Below, piece by piece: positions 54,923-64,000 of a DNA stretch of 64,000 bases. The stretch comes from CAINVV01 sp038323575 (GTDB lineage: Bacteria > Bacteroidota > Bacteroidia > Bacteroidales > Prolixibacteraceae). A program made the position numbers and the translations under genes. Every line of letters starts with the position of its first letter. Position 1 is the first letter of the stretch. The stretch is from assembly GCA_038323575.1 (NCBI GenBank), contig JBBQHB010000006.1, forward strand, positions 1 to 64,000, read 5' to 3'. Below the pieces are notes generated by a model. The model did no database searches. It saw only the letters and a program-made list of their open reading frames with translations, and had not been told where the DNA came from.

Positions 54923-57091
54923 ATGAAAGTCTTCTCTACATCCTTTTTGATTCTCCTTTTTGGATTACAAATCCAATATCTGCGGGGCGCGGATTACAAA
55001 TCCGCACCAGCAAGTGCCTCACTTACCAAAGCAGTTAATGCACAGCAAACAAACGGTTATCCGGTAGAATTAAAGCAGCTGCACCAGAACATCCTGACCG
55101 ATATCCTGAAAGGCGCCGTTGAAAAAGAGAACCTTCAAAAAAGCCTCGACAAGCTGAGCGACAAAGGCCAGTGGCCCGACATCGATTATGCCAGCAAGCA
55201 ACGGGGCGACTGGCCTCCGGCATCACACCTCGGCCGACTGCAGGCAATGGCAAAAGCTTACCAGCGGGAGGGTTCAACTTTTTACCATGATCCCGCCTTG
55301 CTGGCAAAGATTCAGCTTGCCTTAAACTATTGGCTTGCCAACGATTTACAGTGCCCCAACTGGTGGTATCCCGAAATCGGGGTACCCATGTCGCTTGCCC
55401 CGACGCTGATCCTGATGGAAAATGAACTTTCCAAAGAGCAGCTGGCAGCCGGCATCAAAATCCTCGACCGGGCCAAAATCCGGATGACCGGCCAGAACAA
55501 AGTATGGCTGTCGGGCAATGTATTGATGAAATCCCTGCTATTGCGGGATGCTGAAACCATCCGCAAAGCTTCCGTATCCATCCAGGAAGAGTTGAAAGTT
55601 AGCCTGGAGGAGGGAATCCAGCCGGATGGCTCTTTCCACCAGCATGGTCCGCAGATCCAGTTCGGCAATTACGGACTGGCTTATGTGGGAGATATGATTA
55701 AATGGATCAGGATCCTGCGGAATACTCCTTTCAGTTTCGACGAAAACAAGATGGCCATTTTACGTAATTACCTGATCGACGGTCAGCAGTGGATCGTATG
55801 GAAGAACCAGATGGACATCAGCGCATGCGGCCGGCAGCTTTTTGTGGACGCACAGGCGGGCAAAGCGCGCAGCCTGGCCGGCTCAATCAAACAGATGGAA
55901 ACCCTTGATCCGGCCTATGCCGAAGTGTACAAAAAAGCCAATCAATACGAAACCCTCTCCGGGAACAAACATTTCCGGAACTCCGACTTCCAGGTCCAGC
56001 GATCATCTGCTTACTATTTTTCCGTCAAAATGTGTTCCGAACGGGTCATCGGCGCCGAGTCGTGCAATTCTGAAAACATTCGCGGCTATTACCTGGGAGA
56101 TGGCGCGACCTATCTCTACCAGTCGGGAAAAGAATACGAGAACATCTTTCCTTACTGGGACTGGAAAAAAATCCCGGGCACCACCACCCATCAGGATGAC
56201 AAGGAACTGCCTGTATTGACAGCAAGCGGTTACCGTATCAAAAGCAGTTTTGTAGGCGGCGTTTCCGACGGGAAAAATGGTATCGCGGCAATGGATTACA
56301 ACCGGAACGGCATCACCGCCAAAAAATCGTGGTTCAATTTCAACAATAGGGTGGTTTGCCTGGGCGCCGGAATCAAATCGACTGAATCCTTTCCCGTTGC
56401 AACCACAGTCAACCAATGTTTCCTGTCGGGTGAAGTTACCGTCAAAGATAAATCCGAAAAGGCCCTGACGGCAGAATCTTCTGTCAACCTGAACCCTTCC
56501 TGGATCTTGCACGACCACACCGGATACTTCCTCCCTGAAAAGGCTAACCTGAAGCTGGAGACGAAAACGGTTTCGGGTTCATGGAACCAGGTAGCGCTGA
56601 TGTACAAAATGGAGACGATCCAATCGGGTATTTTCAAATTGTGGCTCGACCATGGGAAAAATCCTGATAACCAAAAATACGCCTATATCCTTGTGCCGGG
56701 AGCCACAAAGGCTATCCTGCAGAAGATGGAATCCTCACCTTCCTTCCGCATCCTCAGAAATGACACCATACAGCAGACAGTAATTTCATCCGACAAAACC
56801 CTGGCCGGTATTGTTTTCTACAAAGCCGGTAAAGCAGATCTTTTTGGCGGGCTGGAGGTCAGCAGTCCGTGTATCGTCATGCTGAAAAAAGAGAAAGGGT
56901 TGATGAAAATCTCCGTTTCAGAACCAACACAAAAACTTGGTCAGCTTCAATTAACACTGGAGGGGAGGTATGAATCCGTAAATCTGTCATCAACCGTGAA
57001 AACTGAAAAAGGAAAATCGACTGTGAATGTCACACTCCCCAAAGAGGGAGATGCCGGCAACACGGTTTCAATCAATTTACGGACTTTGTGA
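54923..57091 (+). CDS. PL8-family polysaccharide lyase 2
   Basis: The ATG at 54923 gives a 722-aa secreted enzyme; a TTG 15 codons upstream lies inside the Doc fragment and is rejected. The leader (MKVFSTSFLILLFGLQIQYL) is followed by RGADYKSAPAS, which is encoded by a palindromic repeat (54989-55005). Toroid motifs: NYWLANDLQCPNWWYPEIG (135-153) and DGSFHQHGPQIQFGNYG (235-251), with His241 and Tyr250 nine residues apart as in chondroitinase AC and xanthan lyase (recalled). The super-sandwich follows (GYYLGDGATYLYQSGKEY, FNNRVVCLGAGI). Normal PL8 length. It is followed 30 bp later by GH97. Confidence 0.92.
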   Translation: MKVFSTSFLILLFGLQIQYLRGADYKSAPASASLTKAVNAQQTNGYPVELKQLHQNILTDILKGAVEKENLQKSLDKLSDKGQWPDIDYASKQRGDWPPASHLGRLQAMAKAYQREGSTFYHDPALLAKIQLALNYWLANDLQCPNWWYPEIGVPMSLAPTLILMENELSKEQLAAGIKILDRAKIRMTGQNKVWLSGNVLMKSLLLRDAETIRKASVSIQEELKVSLEEGIQPDGSFHQHGPQIQFGNYGLAYVGDMIKWIRILRNTPFSFDENKMAILRNYLIDGQQWIVWKNQMDISACGRQLFVDAQAGKARSLAGSIKQMETLDPAYAEVYKKANQYETLSGNKHFRNSDFQVQRSSAYYFSVKMCSERVIGAESCNSENIRGYYLGDGATYLYQSGKEYENIFPYWDWKKIPGTTTHQDDKELPVLTASGYRIKSSFVGGVSDGKNGIAAMDYNRNGITAKKSWFNFNNRVVCLGAGIKSTESFPVATTVNQCFLSGEVTVKDKSEKALTAESSVNLNPSWILHDHTGYFLPEKANLKLETKTVSGSWNQVALMYKMETIQSGIFKLWLDHGKNPDNQKYAYILVPGATKAILQKMESSPSFRILRNDTIQQTVISSDKTLAGIVFYKAGKADLFGGLEVSSPCIVMLKKEKGLMKISVSEPTQKLGQLQLTLEGRYESVNLSSTVKTEKGKSTVNVTLPKEGDAGNTVSINLRTL
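54989..55005. repeat. Palindromic GCGGATTACAAATCCGC inside a leader-coding region
   Basis: A perfect 7-bp dyad around ACA. Its core GGATTACAAATCC also occurs 29 bp upstream (54962-54974). It encodes GADYKSAP just after the signal-peptide core of PL8 lyase 2, so a dispersed element appears to have entered the gene without breaking the frame. Confidence 0.65.
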
Positions 57092-57121
57092 TATACTTTT
57101 TATTGCTCAACTGAAAACGAC

Positions 57122-58996
57122 ATGATGTGTTCTTCTAAAATCTTCCTGTTTCTTCTGCTTTTCGTCCTTTGTGTCCAACCGCTGGCTGCGCAACAAACGA
57201 AGGAACTTACCTCCCCCGACGGGAAACTCACTTTCTCCTTCACGCTGACAACAGAAGGGATCCCCCAATATTCAGTTACTTACCAGGAAAAACCGGTCAT
57301 TTTACCTTCCCGTCTGGGCATAGCCGACTGGCAAAAAAACCTGCTACTGTCTGATATCGCTTTTTCGGAACAGGATACAACCTGGAAACCTGTCTACGGC
57401 GAACGAAGCCTGGTACGTGACAACTACAAAGAGATGGACATCAGCCTGCTCCGTAACAGCGGGCAGGCCTCCATCCAGCTGCAGGTCAGGGTTTACAACG
57501 AAGGTATTGCCTTTAGATACCAGTTTACAGAAGGTCAGAACGGCGGTTCTTACATCCACATTTCCGGAGAATCTACCGAATTTAATTTTCAGCCGGACAC
57601 CAAAGCCTGGTTTACGCCAAGGGCTCAGTCGCTGCACCAACTACTGCCGTTGAAGAATTGGCCGGACGAGTCTGACCGGCCGTTGACACTCGAATTGCCC
57701 AACGGATTATTTGCCTGTCTGGCGGAGGCGGAAATGGTCAATTATGCCCGGACCAAGTTTAGACTTGCACCCGGGAAAGCCAATTCCATCCAGTGTTCCC
57801 TTTACGGAGATGTCGACGAAATAGCCCCGTTCCATTCCCCCTGGAGGGTAATCATGGTCGCCGAGAAAGCCGGTCAGCTGCTTGCCAACAATGACCTTAT
57901 CCTGAACCTGAATCCGCCCTGTACAATTAAAAATACATCCTGGATCAAACCAGGGAAAGTGATGAGGGAAACAACGCTTTCAACAGGGGGTGGAATAAGT
58001 CTGGTTGATTTCGCCGTCGCCCGTCACCTGCAATACATCCATTTTGATGCCGGATGGTACGGATTCGAAAATGCCATCGCTTCCGATGCCACTACCGTGA
58101 ACGTTGATCCCCGAAGAAATCCCAAAAATGACCTGGATCTCCAAAAGGTGATCAAATATGCGAAATCGAAAGGCCTGGGCGTAATTCTCTATGTCAATCA
58201 AAGGGCATTGGCTGCCCAGCTGGATACGATCCTGCCCTTGTACCATTCGTGGGGCGTGGCAGGAGTCAAGTTCGGGTTTGTCCAGGTAGGGTCACACCGC
58301 TGGACCACCTGGCTCCATGAAGCCATCAGGAAATGTGCAAAATACGAGCTGATGGTCGACATACACGATGAATACCGGCCCACAGGATTCACCCGTACCT
58401 ATCCGAACCTGGTTACCCAGGAAGGCGTTCGCGGCAACGAAGAGATGCCCGATGCCAACAACAATACCACCCTGCCTTTTACCCGCTATATTGCCGGACC
58501 GGCTGATTATACCTACTGCTATTACTACAGGAAAGAACTGGGACATCCAACCCGTTTTATCCAAAACAGCGCTGCGCACCAACTCGCCTTACCCGTCGTA
58601 TTCTACAGCCCTTTCCAGTATTTGTTCTGGTACGACAAACCCGAAGACTACCGGGGTGAACCCGAAATTGCATTCTGGGAGGCGATTCCAACCGTATGGG
58701 ATGATACCAAAGTGCTGTGCGGAGAGATTTCAAAATATATCTCGGTGGCACGAAAAAGCGGGGATAACTGGTTTATCGGGACAATCACGAATACAGAAGC
58801 CCGCGACCTGAAAATCCCCCTGAGTTTTTTAACTCCCGGCAGAAAATATGAAGCAACCATTTATTCAGATGATCCTTCCGTCAATACCCGGACGAAAGTT
58901 GCAGTTAAAAAGATAAAGGTAGATTCATCATCTGTTAGGGACATCAAACTTGCAGCTTCAGGCGGAGAAGCCATTCTGGTAAGTCCGGTAAAATGA
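57122..58996 (+). CDS. GH97-family glycoside hydrolase
   Basis: A 624-aa secreted enzyme (signal peptide to AAQQ, about 24). The N-terminal beta-sandwich (about 25-265) precedes a (beta/alpha)8 barrel (about 280-530) and a C-terminal beta-sheet domain. Family blocks: IHFDAGWYG, VDPRRNP, GVILYVNQRAL, VKFGFVQVG (382-390), VDIHDEYRPTGFTRTYPNL (412-430), EGVRGNEE and PTVWDDTKVLCGEIS. Retaining GH97 alpha-galactosidases have a nucleophilic Asp around VKFG; here it is Gly, and the inverting glutamate near HEAVRPTG (SusB) is Asp416. So the catalytic type is unclear. GH97 members act on alpha-glucosides or alpha-galactosides. It follows PL8 lyase 2. Confidence 0.88.
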   Translation: MMCSSKIFLFLLLFVLCVQPLAAQQTKELTSPDGKLTFSFTLTTEGIPQYSVTYQEKPVILPSRLGIADWQKNLLLSDIAFSEQDTTWKPVYGERSLVRDNYKEMDISLLRNSGQASIQLQVRVYNEGIAFRYQFTEGQNGGSYIHISGESTEFNFQPDTKAWFTPRAQSLHQLLPLKNWPDESDRPLTLELPNGLFACLAEAEMVNYARTKFRLAPGKANSIQCSLYGDVDEIAPFHSPWRVIMVAEKAGQLLANNDLILNLNPPCTIKNTSWIKPGKVMRETTLSTGGGISLVDFAVARHLQYIHFDAGWYGFENAIASDATTVNVDPRRNPKNDLDLQKVIKYAKSKGLGVILYVNQRALAAQLDTILPLYHSWGVAGVKFGFVQVGSHRWTTWLHEAIRKCAKYELMVDIHDEYRPTGFTRTYPNLVTQEGVRGNEEMPDANNNTTLPFTRYIAGPADYTYCYYYRKELGHPTRFIQNSAAHQLALPVVFYSPFQYLFWYDKPEDYRGEPEIAFWEAIPTVWDDTKVLCGEISKYISVARKSGDNWFIGTITNTEARDLKIPLSFLTPGRKYEATIYSDDPSVNTRTKVAVKKIKVDSSSVRDIKLAASGGEAILVSPVK

Positions 58997-59010
58997 ATGA
59001 AAAAAAATGA

Positions 59011-60228
59011 TTATAACTCCGTTAAAAGAAAATCAGGCAAATTCATCTGTTTGATTCCCATATAATCATTTCCAACAATCAAATCGTTGTAAGTAACAAC
59101 ATATTTTGGATAGTTGTCTTTGATTAACATCAGGTTACCAAATTCACGACTGTTGGTGGATTGATCTGTAATTTGGAGGCAAACCTGCACATAAACTTTT
59201 AACCCATTTTTGTCAGCCACAAAATCAATTTCCTTTTGATCTATTTTTCCGACATATACACGGTATCCGCATTGTATAAGATGCAGATAAACAGCATTCT
59301 CCATTAATTTATGGATATCTGTTTTCTGGTTAAACCCTTTCAAAGCATTGCGCAATCCCAAATCTTCGAAATAATACTTTTCGCCTATTTCAAATATTTT
59401 TAATCCGCCCACCTCAGAACGGACAACTTTATGTACAAAATACGCATTGGTTAGTGCTTTCAGATAATTGATTGTCAGCTGTGTGGATATTTCAATTCGT
59501 TGTGATTTGAGGAACTTGCTGATGTTATTTGCGGAAAAAAGACTTCCTATATTGTCTGACAGATAAAGCACTAAATTTTCCAGGAAGGAAATGTTTCTGA
59601 TGTTTTCCCTTGAAACAACATCTTTTAACAGGATAGTCGAATAAACATTTTTAAGGTATTCGAAAGGCAATGATTCGGTTAATCCGATAACCGGCAAGTA
59701 AGGCATCCCTCCATATTTAAGGAACTTCAGGATATTATCGCTGCTATTCTGCAATTGATGAAAATTAAGAAATTCGGAGTAACGCAGGCTGTGAATTTTG
59801 AACTCTATGTATCTGCCTGAAAGGGAAGTTGCCAATTCTCCCGATAACATCGTTGCATTACTTCCTGTACAGAAAATATCACATCTGTTTTCGGCAAATA
59901 AACTGCGGATGGTTAATTGAAAAGAGGCTATTTCCTGAATTTCATCGATAAACAGGTAGTTTGCCTTTATGTCAGAGAATTTGTCTTTAAGGTATTCGCT
60001 CAAGTCGAGGTTTGTCCGAATGTTGCCAAAATGTTCCAGCTCACAATTGATGTATATGATATTGGACGAAGGATCCTGATCCCTGATAAAGTCCATCAAT
60101 TGCAGCATAATGTAACTTTTACCTACCCTCCGTTGACCTGTAAGCACTTTTATAATTTGTTTGCCGATAAACGGTTTTATCTTTTCGGTATAAACAGGAC
60201 GGGCAACATATTTAATCATATTCTTCAT
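59011..60228 (-). CDS. ATP-binding protein, AAA_14/DUF4143 family
   Basis: A complete 405-aa protein. The P-loop GQRRVGKS (about 31-38) is followed by Walker B NYLFIDEIQEI (about 89-99) and CTGSNATML (about 121). The DUF4143 C-terminal part spans about 200-380 (KYYFEDLGLRNALKGFNQKTDI, GKIDQKEIDFVADKNGLKVYVQV). These residues (ExDFV...K.YVQV) resemble a PD-(D/E)xK-type nuclease core. Its cellular role is poorly known in the family. It is the full-length counterpart of the partial gene at 1-570, and is convergent with GH97 (14 bp apart). Confidence 0.9.
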   Translation of the reverse strand: MKNMIKYVARPVYTEKIKPFIGKQIIKVLTGQRRVGKSYIMLQLMDFIRDQDPSSNIIYINCELEHFGNIRTNLDLSEYLKDKFSDIKANYLFIDEIQEIASFQLTIRSLFAENRCDIFCTGSNATMLSGELATSLSGRYIEFKIHSLRYSEFLNFHQLQNSSDNILKFLKYGGMPYLPVIGLTESLPFEYLKNVYSTILLKDVVSRENIRNISFLENLVLYLSDNIGSLFSANNISKFLKSQRIEISTQLTINYLKALTNAYFVHKVVRSEVGGLKIFEIGEKYYFEDLGLRNALKGFNQKTDIHKLMENAVYLHLIQCGYRVYVGKIDQKEIDFVADKNGLKVYVQVCLQITDQSTNSREFGNLMLIKDNYPKYVVTYNDLIVGNDYMGIKQMNLPDFLLTEL

Positions 60229-60261
60229 GTATATGCTATAAAAATTACAAATATAATTAAT

Positions 60262-60447
60262 TTATCTCTTATATCGTATAAACGAAATCAATTGCTCACA
60301 ATTCTGCCTGTTCCGTTTCGTTGAATCATCCTCCAAAATCTTTAGATTAGGCAGTGAAACGGCAAAATAATCGAGTTTAAACTGATCATTTAGGTGAAGT
60401 ATTCCGAAGTTGATCAACGCTTCGAAACGCTCCCTTTCACTTATCAT
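60262..60447 (-). CDS. Possible small protein downstream of HTCS2
   Basis: A 61-aa frame from ATG 60447 (or a GTG at 60456), starting MISERERFEALINFGILHLN and ending ISFIRYKR. It sits in the 230-bp gap between HTCS2 and the ATPase gene, on the same strand. No family recognised; composition is compatible with a gene, but it may be fortuitous or the tail of a lost gene. Confidence 0.3.
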   Translation of the reverse strand: MISERERFEALINFGILHLNDQFKLDYFAVSLPNLKILEDDSTKRNRQNCEQLISFIRYKR

Positions 60448-60458
60448 TGAATTCACCT

Positions 60459-63400
60459 TTAATTCATCGAAACATATTCGCTCGGCGTTTTGCCAAAATG
60501 CTCCTTGAACGATCTTGAAAAATAGGAATGGGAGTTGAATCCGGCCATACCGCTGACCTCCTCAATGTTGTAACTGCCATCTTTAAGCAGCCGGGCAGCA
60601 TATTCCAGCCGTATGGTACGGATAAAATCGGTGGCAGACTTACCTGTCAGCGCTTTGAGTTTGCGGTATAGTGTACTCTGGCTCAGATTGAGGTGTACGG
60701 CCAGCAATTCTATATCCAATTGCTCATCCTGAAGATTTTTTTCAACAAAACTGATCGCTTTAGCCATCATTTTCTGATCGGGATTATCGGTGATATCCGA
60801 TTCGAATCCAAGTGAAATTTTCCTGGAATAATACTGCTGCAATGCTATTCTGCCTGCAAAAATGTTTTTGATACGCGCTTTCAGCACTTCGCTGTCGAAA
60901 GGCTTTTCGATATAATCGTCTGCCCCACTGGCGTATCCTTCAATTTTATTCTCCGCCGAAGTGAGTGCAGTCAGTAAAACAATCGGTATATGGCTGGTTT
61001 TCAGATTATTTTTTAATTCCTGAACCAGTTCAAAACCGGTTTTGTCGGGCATCAAAATGTCTGAGATAATAAGATCAGGAAGGTAAATCTGTGCTTTTTC
61101 GATCCCTTCACTGCCGGTGAAAGCTGTAACAAGACGGTATTCGTCTGCGAGGATATGGCAGATAAAGTTGCTGAGATCGTGGTGGTCTTCTACAACCAGA
61201 ACAATTTTATCTTGTTTTTGTGTGCTTTTCGCATGATTGTTCCAGTTTTCGGTCAGCCCACTATCTTCTTCTTTGTCCTCTTCAAGATTAAAATTTTCAG
61301 CATGATCCGGGTGCATAGCATGAACGAGATCAGCCTGTGTATTAGCTGCATACTCTGCCTCCTTTTTAACCTCATAAGGCAACCGGATACGGAAAACTGA
61401 TCCTTTTCCTTCCTCCGTCTCCAGTTCAATCTCACCGCCATGCAGCAGAATCAGGTGTTTAGTAAGGTGAAGCCCGATGCCGGTGCCGCTTTGGGGAACC
61501 TCCCGGTTCTCCACCCGGTAAAACCTGTCAAATATTTTTTCAATGAAGTTCAGTTCAATGCCGGGTCCGTTGTCTTCAACTGCAATCTGAATATAATTTT
61601 CAGTATTCAATTTTCCGATTGTTGTCACATTGGCATGTGTGTAAACAGGTAATCCCTTTTGGCCTTTTGAAATTTCAACCAAAATAGTTCCCTTGTCCGG
61701 AGTGAATTTGAAGGCATTGGAGAGCAGGTTGAAAACCGCCTTGTCAATTTTCTCCGGATCAAATGAGAGCGGAATATGTTCCTGGAGGGTTAGAAACACA
61801 TAATTGATGTTCTTCTGTTTGGCCACATCGAGAAAGTAATTGAATATCTCGCGGACGAATAGTACCAGATCGGATCTGACCAGTGTCAGCTCAATCTTGT
61901 TCTCCTCAATCCGCCTGAACTCAAGCAGCTGATTGATGAGTTTCAGTAACCGGCCGGTGTTCCGTTTAATCAGTGACAATTGGTTGAAGGCTCCCTGATC
62001 GAGTCCCGGAGATTTCATCAGCGACTCAACCGGACCGGTAATCAGGGTCAGCGGCGTACGAAGTTCGTGGGAGATGTTGGTAAAGAAGTTCAGCTTGTTC
62101 TGGTGCGATTTTTCCTCCTCAATCCGTTGCAGCCTTTCAATCTCAATTTCATGCTCAAGCCGCGTCCTGTAAAGGATGATGCGGCGCACCAGTAAGAACA
62201 GTCCGACAAGCAGTATCAGGTAAACGGCCATGGCCAGCCTGCTGAGCAAAAGTGGACGGGGAATTACTATCGTCAGTTTTGCAGGATCAAGGTTCCACAC
62301 CATGTCGTTGTTACAAGCCACCACCATAAAAACGTATTTTCCGGGAGGAATGTTGGTATAGGTTGCCTTGGACAGTGAACCGGCATCTATCCAGTTCGGG
62401 TCGAAACCGTTTAACCTGTATCTGAACTGATTTTTTTGGGGATTCAGGTAGTTCTGTGCGACAAATTCGATACTGAATGAATTCTGGCTCGGTCCCAGCC
62501 GAAGTAATTTTGTTTCATACAAAGGTTTTGTGAGGAGCGAATTTTCCTGTCCGGGTAATATCTCCCTGTGATTGATGAAGATACGTGAGAAATAAATTTT
62601 CGGCTTGTAGGGATTTGCCTGCATAGTTGTTGGATGGAAAGCCACCAGTCCCGTTGTACCGCCAAAAAATATTTTCCCTGCAGAGGTTTGGCACAAGGCG
62701 CCCGCATTAAATAAATTACCATGAAGCCCGTCGGATACAGAGTAGTTCAAACTCTTTCCGGTAACCGGATTGTAAGAGAAGATTCCGAAGTTGGAACTGA
62801 TCCATATCGTTTCCTGACCGAGAACAACAATTCCGTAAACGGCGACCTGCATTCCGTTGAAAATGATCGGATAATGTTTTACCTTGTGCAATGGATCGAC
62901 AGAAAAAAGACCGTGATCCGTCCCAAGCCATACCAAACTGTCTTTACCTCTTGCGATAGAATAAACCTGGGCCGGACTTTTTTCAGAATCATTCTCAAGG
63001 TATAACTTATCAAAACCCCTTTCCCCATAAGATTTGAAGCTTAGGCCGGAACTGCTTAGGACCCACAAATTCCGGGATAAATCGAGAAATAACTTTCTGT
63101 GACTATTGGAATTCAGGGAGGTACTGTCATTGCTTTGCGGAAGGAATTGTTCGGTAGTCAGATCGCTGAACCGGTAATAATAAAGTCCGCTGCCCCAGGT
63201 GGCAATCCATAATCCTTCGCTGTCGCCTGTGATATCATACACATTCTTTTTTTCCAGCATAAACGGCAGAAAATTTGACTCCCCGGATTTTTTTCGGAAA
63301 ATTCCTTCACCGAAAGTACCGATCCAGATATTACCCAACAGATCAGGATAAATACATTTGATGTTATTAATTGCCACGTTATTAATGCCTTTCAAATCAA

Positions 63401-64000
63401 GTCGACTGAATATTTTTTCTTGTTCATTGAAGGCGTCAAGTCCCTGACCGTCGGTGCCGATCAGGAGGGTTCCGGCAGGAGTTTCGGCAATTGCATTAAT
63501 TACATTGCCGCTGAGCGAATTTTCGTAAGGAGAATGCCGGTAGGTTTCAAATGAATTGGCAAAGTTATTCAAATAACCTACCCCTCCCCGCCAGGTACCT
63601 ATCCACAAGCCTTTCTGACTGTCTTCCATCAGGGAGGTAATGGAATTATCCGGTAAGCTGAACTCGTTGTCAACATCGGAGAGATATTGTTTAACTTTGG
63701 CTTCATTCCACTCTATCAAACCTTTGTAGGTTGCAATCCAAATCTTTCCGTCGCTGGTTTGCAGCACATCCCTGATTCTTTTGGAATAGGAATATGCGTT
63801 GTCGTTAAGTTTCGTGAAATAACTATCTATCAGCACCCCATCTTTGGTATACCGCCGCAATCCGTATCCATCAGTTGAAACCCAAAGTATATTATTAATC
63901 AGATAGATACCATACAACTTAACAGGAGATATATCCACAGCGAATTTTGCTGAGGTCATGGTCTTGGTGTTGACGAGGTACATCTCACCGGCGTTATTTA
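60459..64000 (-). CDS. Hybrid two-component system regulator (HTCS2), 5' end beyond window
   Basis: The frame is open to the right edge, so the signal peptide and first propeller blades lie outside. Counting from the first internal Met at 63983: reg_prop repeats (WIGTWRGG, LIGTDGQG, WIGTFGEG, WLGTDHG) to about 450, Y_Y_Y about 500-575, one membrane helix (about 578-600), HisKA with His639 in ISHELRTPL, HATPase with LSNAFKFT and GTGIGLHL, a receiver with DLIISDILMPDKTGF, and a C-terminal AraC HTH (LNLSQSTLYRKLKALTGKSA, SYFSRSFKEHFGKTPSEY). It shares its domain order with HTCS1 but is clearly divergent. It probably activates the second gene group or another PUL off the right edge. Confidence 0.93.
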   Translation of the reverse strand, partial: NNAGEMYLVNTKTMTSAKFAVDISPVKLYGIYLINNILWVSTDGYGLRRYTKDGVLIDSYFTKLNDNAYSYSKRIRDVLQTSDGKIWIATYKGLIEWNEAKVKQYLSDVDNEFSLPDNSITSLMEDSQKGLWIGTWRGGVGYLNNFANSFETYRHSPYENSLSGNVINAIAETPAGTLLIGTDGQGLDAFNEQEKIFSRLDLKGINNVAINNIKCIYPDLLGNIWIGTFGEGIFRKKSGESNFLPFMLEKKNVYDITGDSEGLWIATWGSGLYYYRFSDLTTEQFLPQSNDSTSLNSNSHRKLFLDLSRNLWVLSSSGLSFKSYGERGFDKLYLENDSEKSPAQVYSIARGKDSLVWLGTDHGLFSVDPLHKVKHYPIIFNGMQVAVYGIVVLGQETIWISSNFGIFSYNPVTGKSLNYSVSDGLHGNLFNAGALCQTSAGKIFFGGTTGLVAFHPTTMQANPYKPKIYFSRIFINHREILPGQENSLLTKPLYETKLLRLGPSQNSFSIEFVAQNYLNPQKNQFRYRLNGFDPNWIDAGSLSKATYTNIPPGKYVFMVVACNNDMVWNLDPAKLTIVIPRPLLLSRLAMAVYLILLVGLFLLVRRIILYRTRLEHEIEIERLQRIEEEKSHQNKLNFFTNISHELRTPLTLITGPVESLMKSPGLDQGAFNQLSLIKRNTGRLLKLINQLLEFRRIEENKIELTLVRSDLVLFVREIFNYFLDVAKQKNINYVFLTLQEHIPLSFDPEKIDKAVFNLLSNAFKFTPDKGTILVEISKGQKGLPVYTHANVTTIGKLNTENYIQIAVEDNGPGIELNFIEKIFDRFYRVENREVPQSGTGIGLHLTKHLILLHGGEIELETEEGKGSVFRIRLPYEVKKEAEYAANTQADLVHAMHPDHAENFNLEEDKEEDSGLTENWNNHAKSTQKQDKIVLVVEDHHDLSNFICHILADEYRLVTAFTGSEGIEKAQIYLPDLIISDILMPDKTGFELVQELKNNLKTSHIPIVLLTALTSAENKIEGYASGADDYIEKPFDSEVLKARIKNIFAGRIALQQYYSRKISLGFESDITDNPDQKMMAKAISFVEKNLQDEQLDIELLAVHLNLSQSTLYRKLKALTGKSATDFIRTIRLEYAARLLKDGSYNIEEVSGMAGFNSHSYFSRSFKEHFGKTPSEYVSMN

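Overview
The window comes from a Bacteroidota genome, probably a Bacteroidales/Marinilabiliales-type glycan degrader (the order is inferred). It carries two SusC/SusD pairs, two hybrid two-component regulators (HTCS) with reg_prop propellers and AraC outputs, SGC/SSC/TAC-type lipoboxes, start codons without Shine-Dalgarno sequences, and many small palindromic intergenic repeats. No tRNA, rRNA, CRISPR array or transposase gene was seen.

Most of the window is one large polysaccharide utilization locus (PUL). At the left edge lie a cut-off ATPase gene (1-570), a secreted amidotransferase-fold protein (806-1588) and HTCS1 (1680-5765), all on the minus strand. Diverging from HTCS1 is an unbroken run of 18 plus-strand genes (5973-42321): GH88 unsaturated glucuronyl hydrolase, SusC1/SusD1, SusC2/SusD2, a DUF1735 lipoprotein, a heparinase II/III-fold lyase (A), a GH36-like glycosidase, an Asp-rich Ca-loop protein of unknown function, a PL15-like lyase, an alginate-lyase-fold/beta-helix fusion, a PL12-type lyase, lyase B, a PL8 lyase, lyase C (frameshifted signal peptide), a BNR-propeller PL24/PL25-type lyase, a second PL12-like lyase, and lyase D. 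A second cluster at 53.7-59.0 kb holds an SGNH hydrolase, a second PL8 lyase and a GH97, followed by HTCS2 (60459-64000, start off the window).

Working model (inference): eleven predicted lyases on several scaffolds (helical-toroid/beta-sandwich, PL8, beta-propeller, alginate-lyase toroid with beta-helix) cut an acidic, uronic-acid-rich polymer by beta-elimination. Surface lipoproteins and SusCD import the pieces, GH88 removes the unsaturated uronate, and GH36/GH97/SGNH enzymes trim neutral sugars and possibly acyl groups. No sulfatase or sulfatase-maturase is present, which argues against a typical sulfated glycosaminoglycan, fucoidan or ulvan target, at least within this window.

Between the two PUL parts (42.4-53.7 kb) lies housekeeping and decayed DNA: an ABC transporter pair bracketed by a lyase C-terminus and a degenerate copy of it; a DUF2200 gene with a nonsense codon; a 5'-truncated Fic gene next to a MITE-like element; an endonuclease/exonuclease/phosphatase lipoprotein flanked by two copies of a roughly 180-200 bp repeat; an APC permease-Usp fusion with a TM-helix channel protein; an ECF sigma factor with a membrane partner; and a cyanophycinase-like peptidase. 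A truncated Doc-type toxin with its antitoxin sits directly upstream of the second PL8 gene, so that region looks assembled by insertion.
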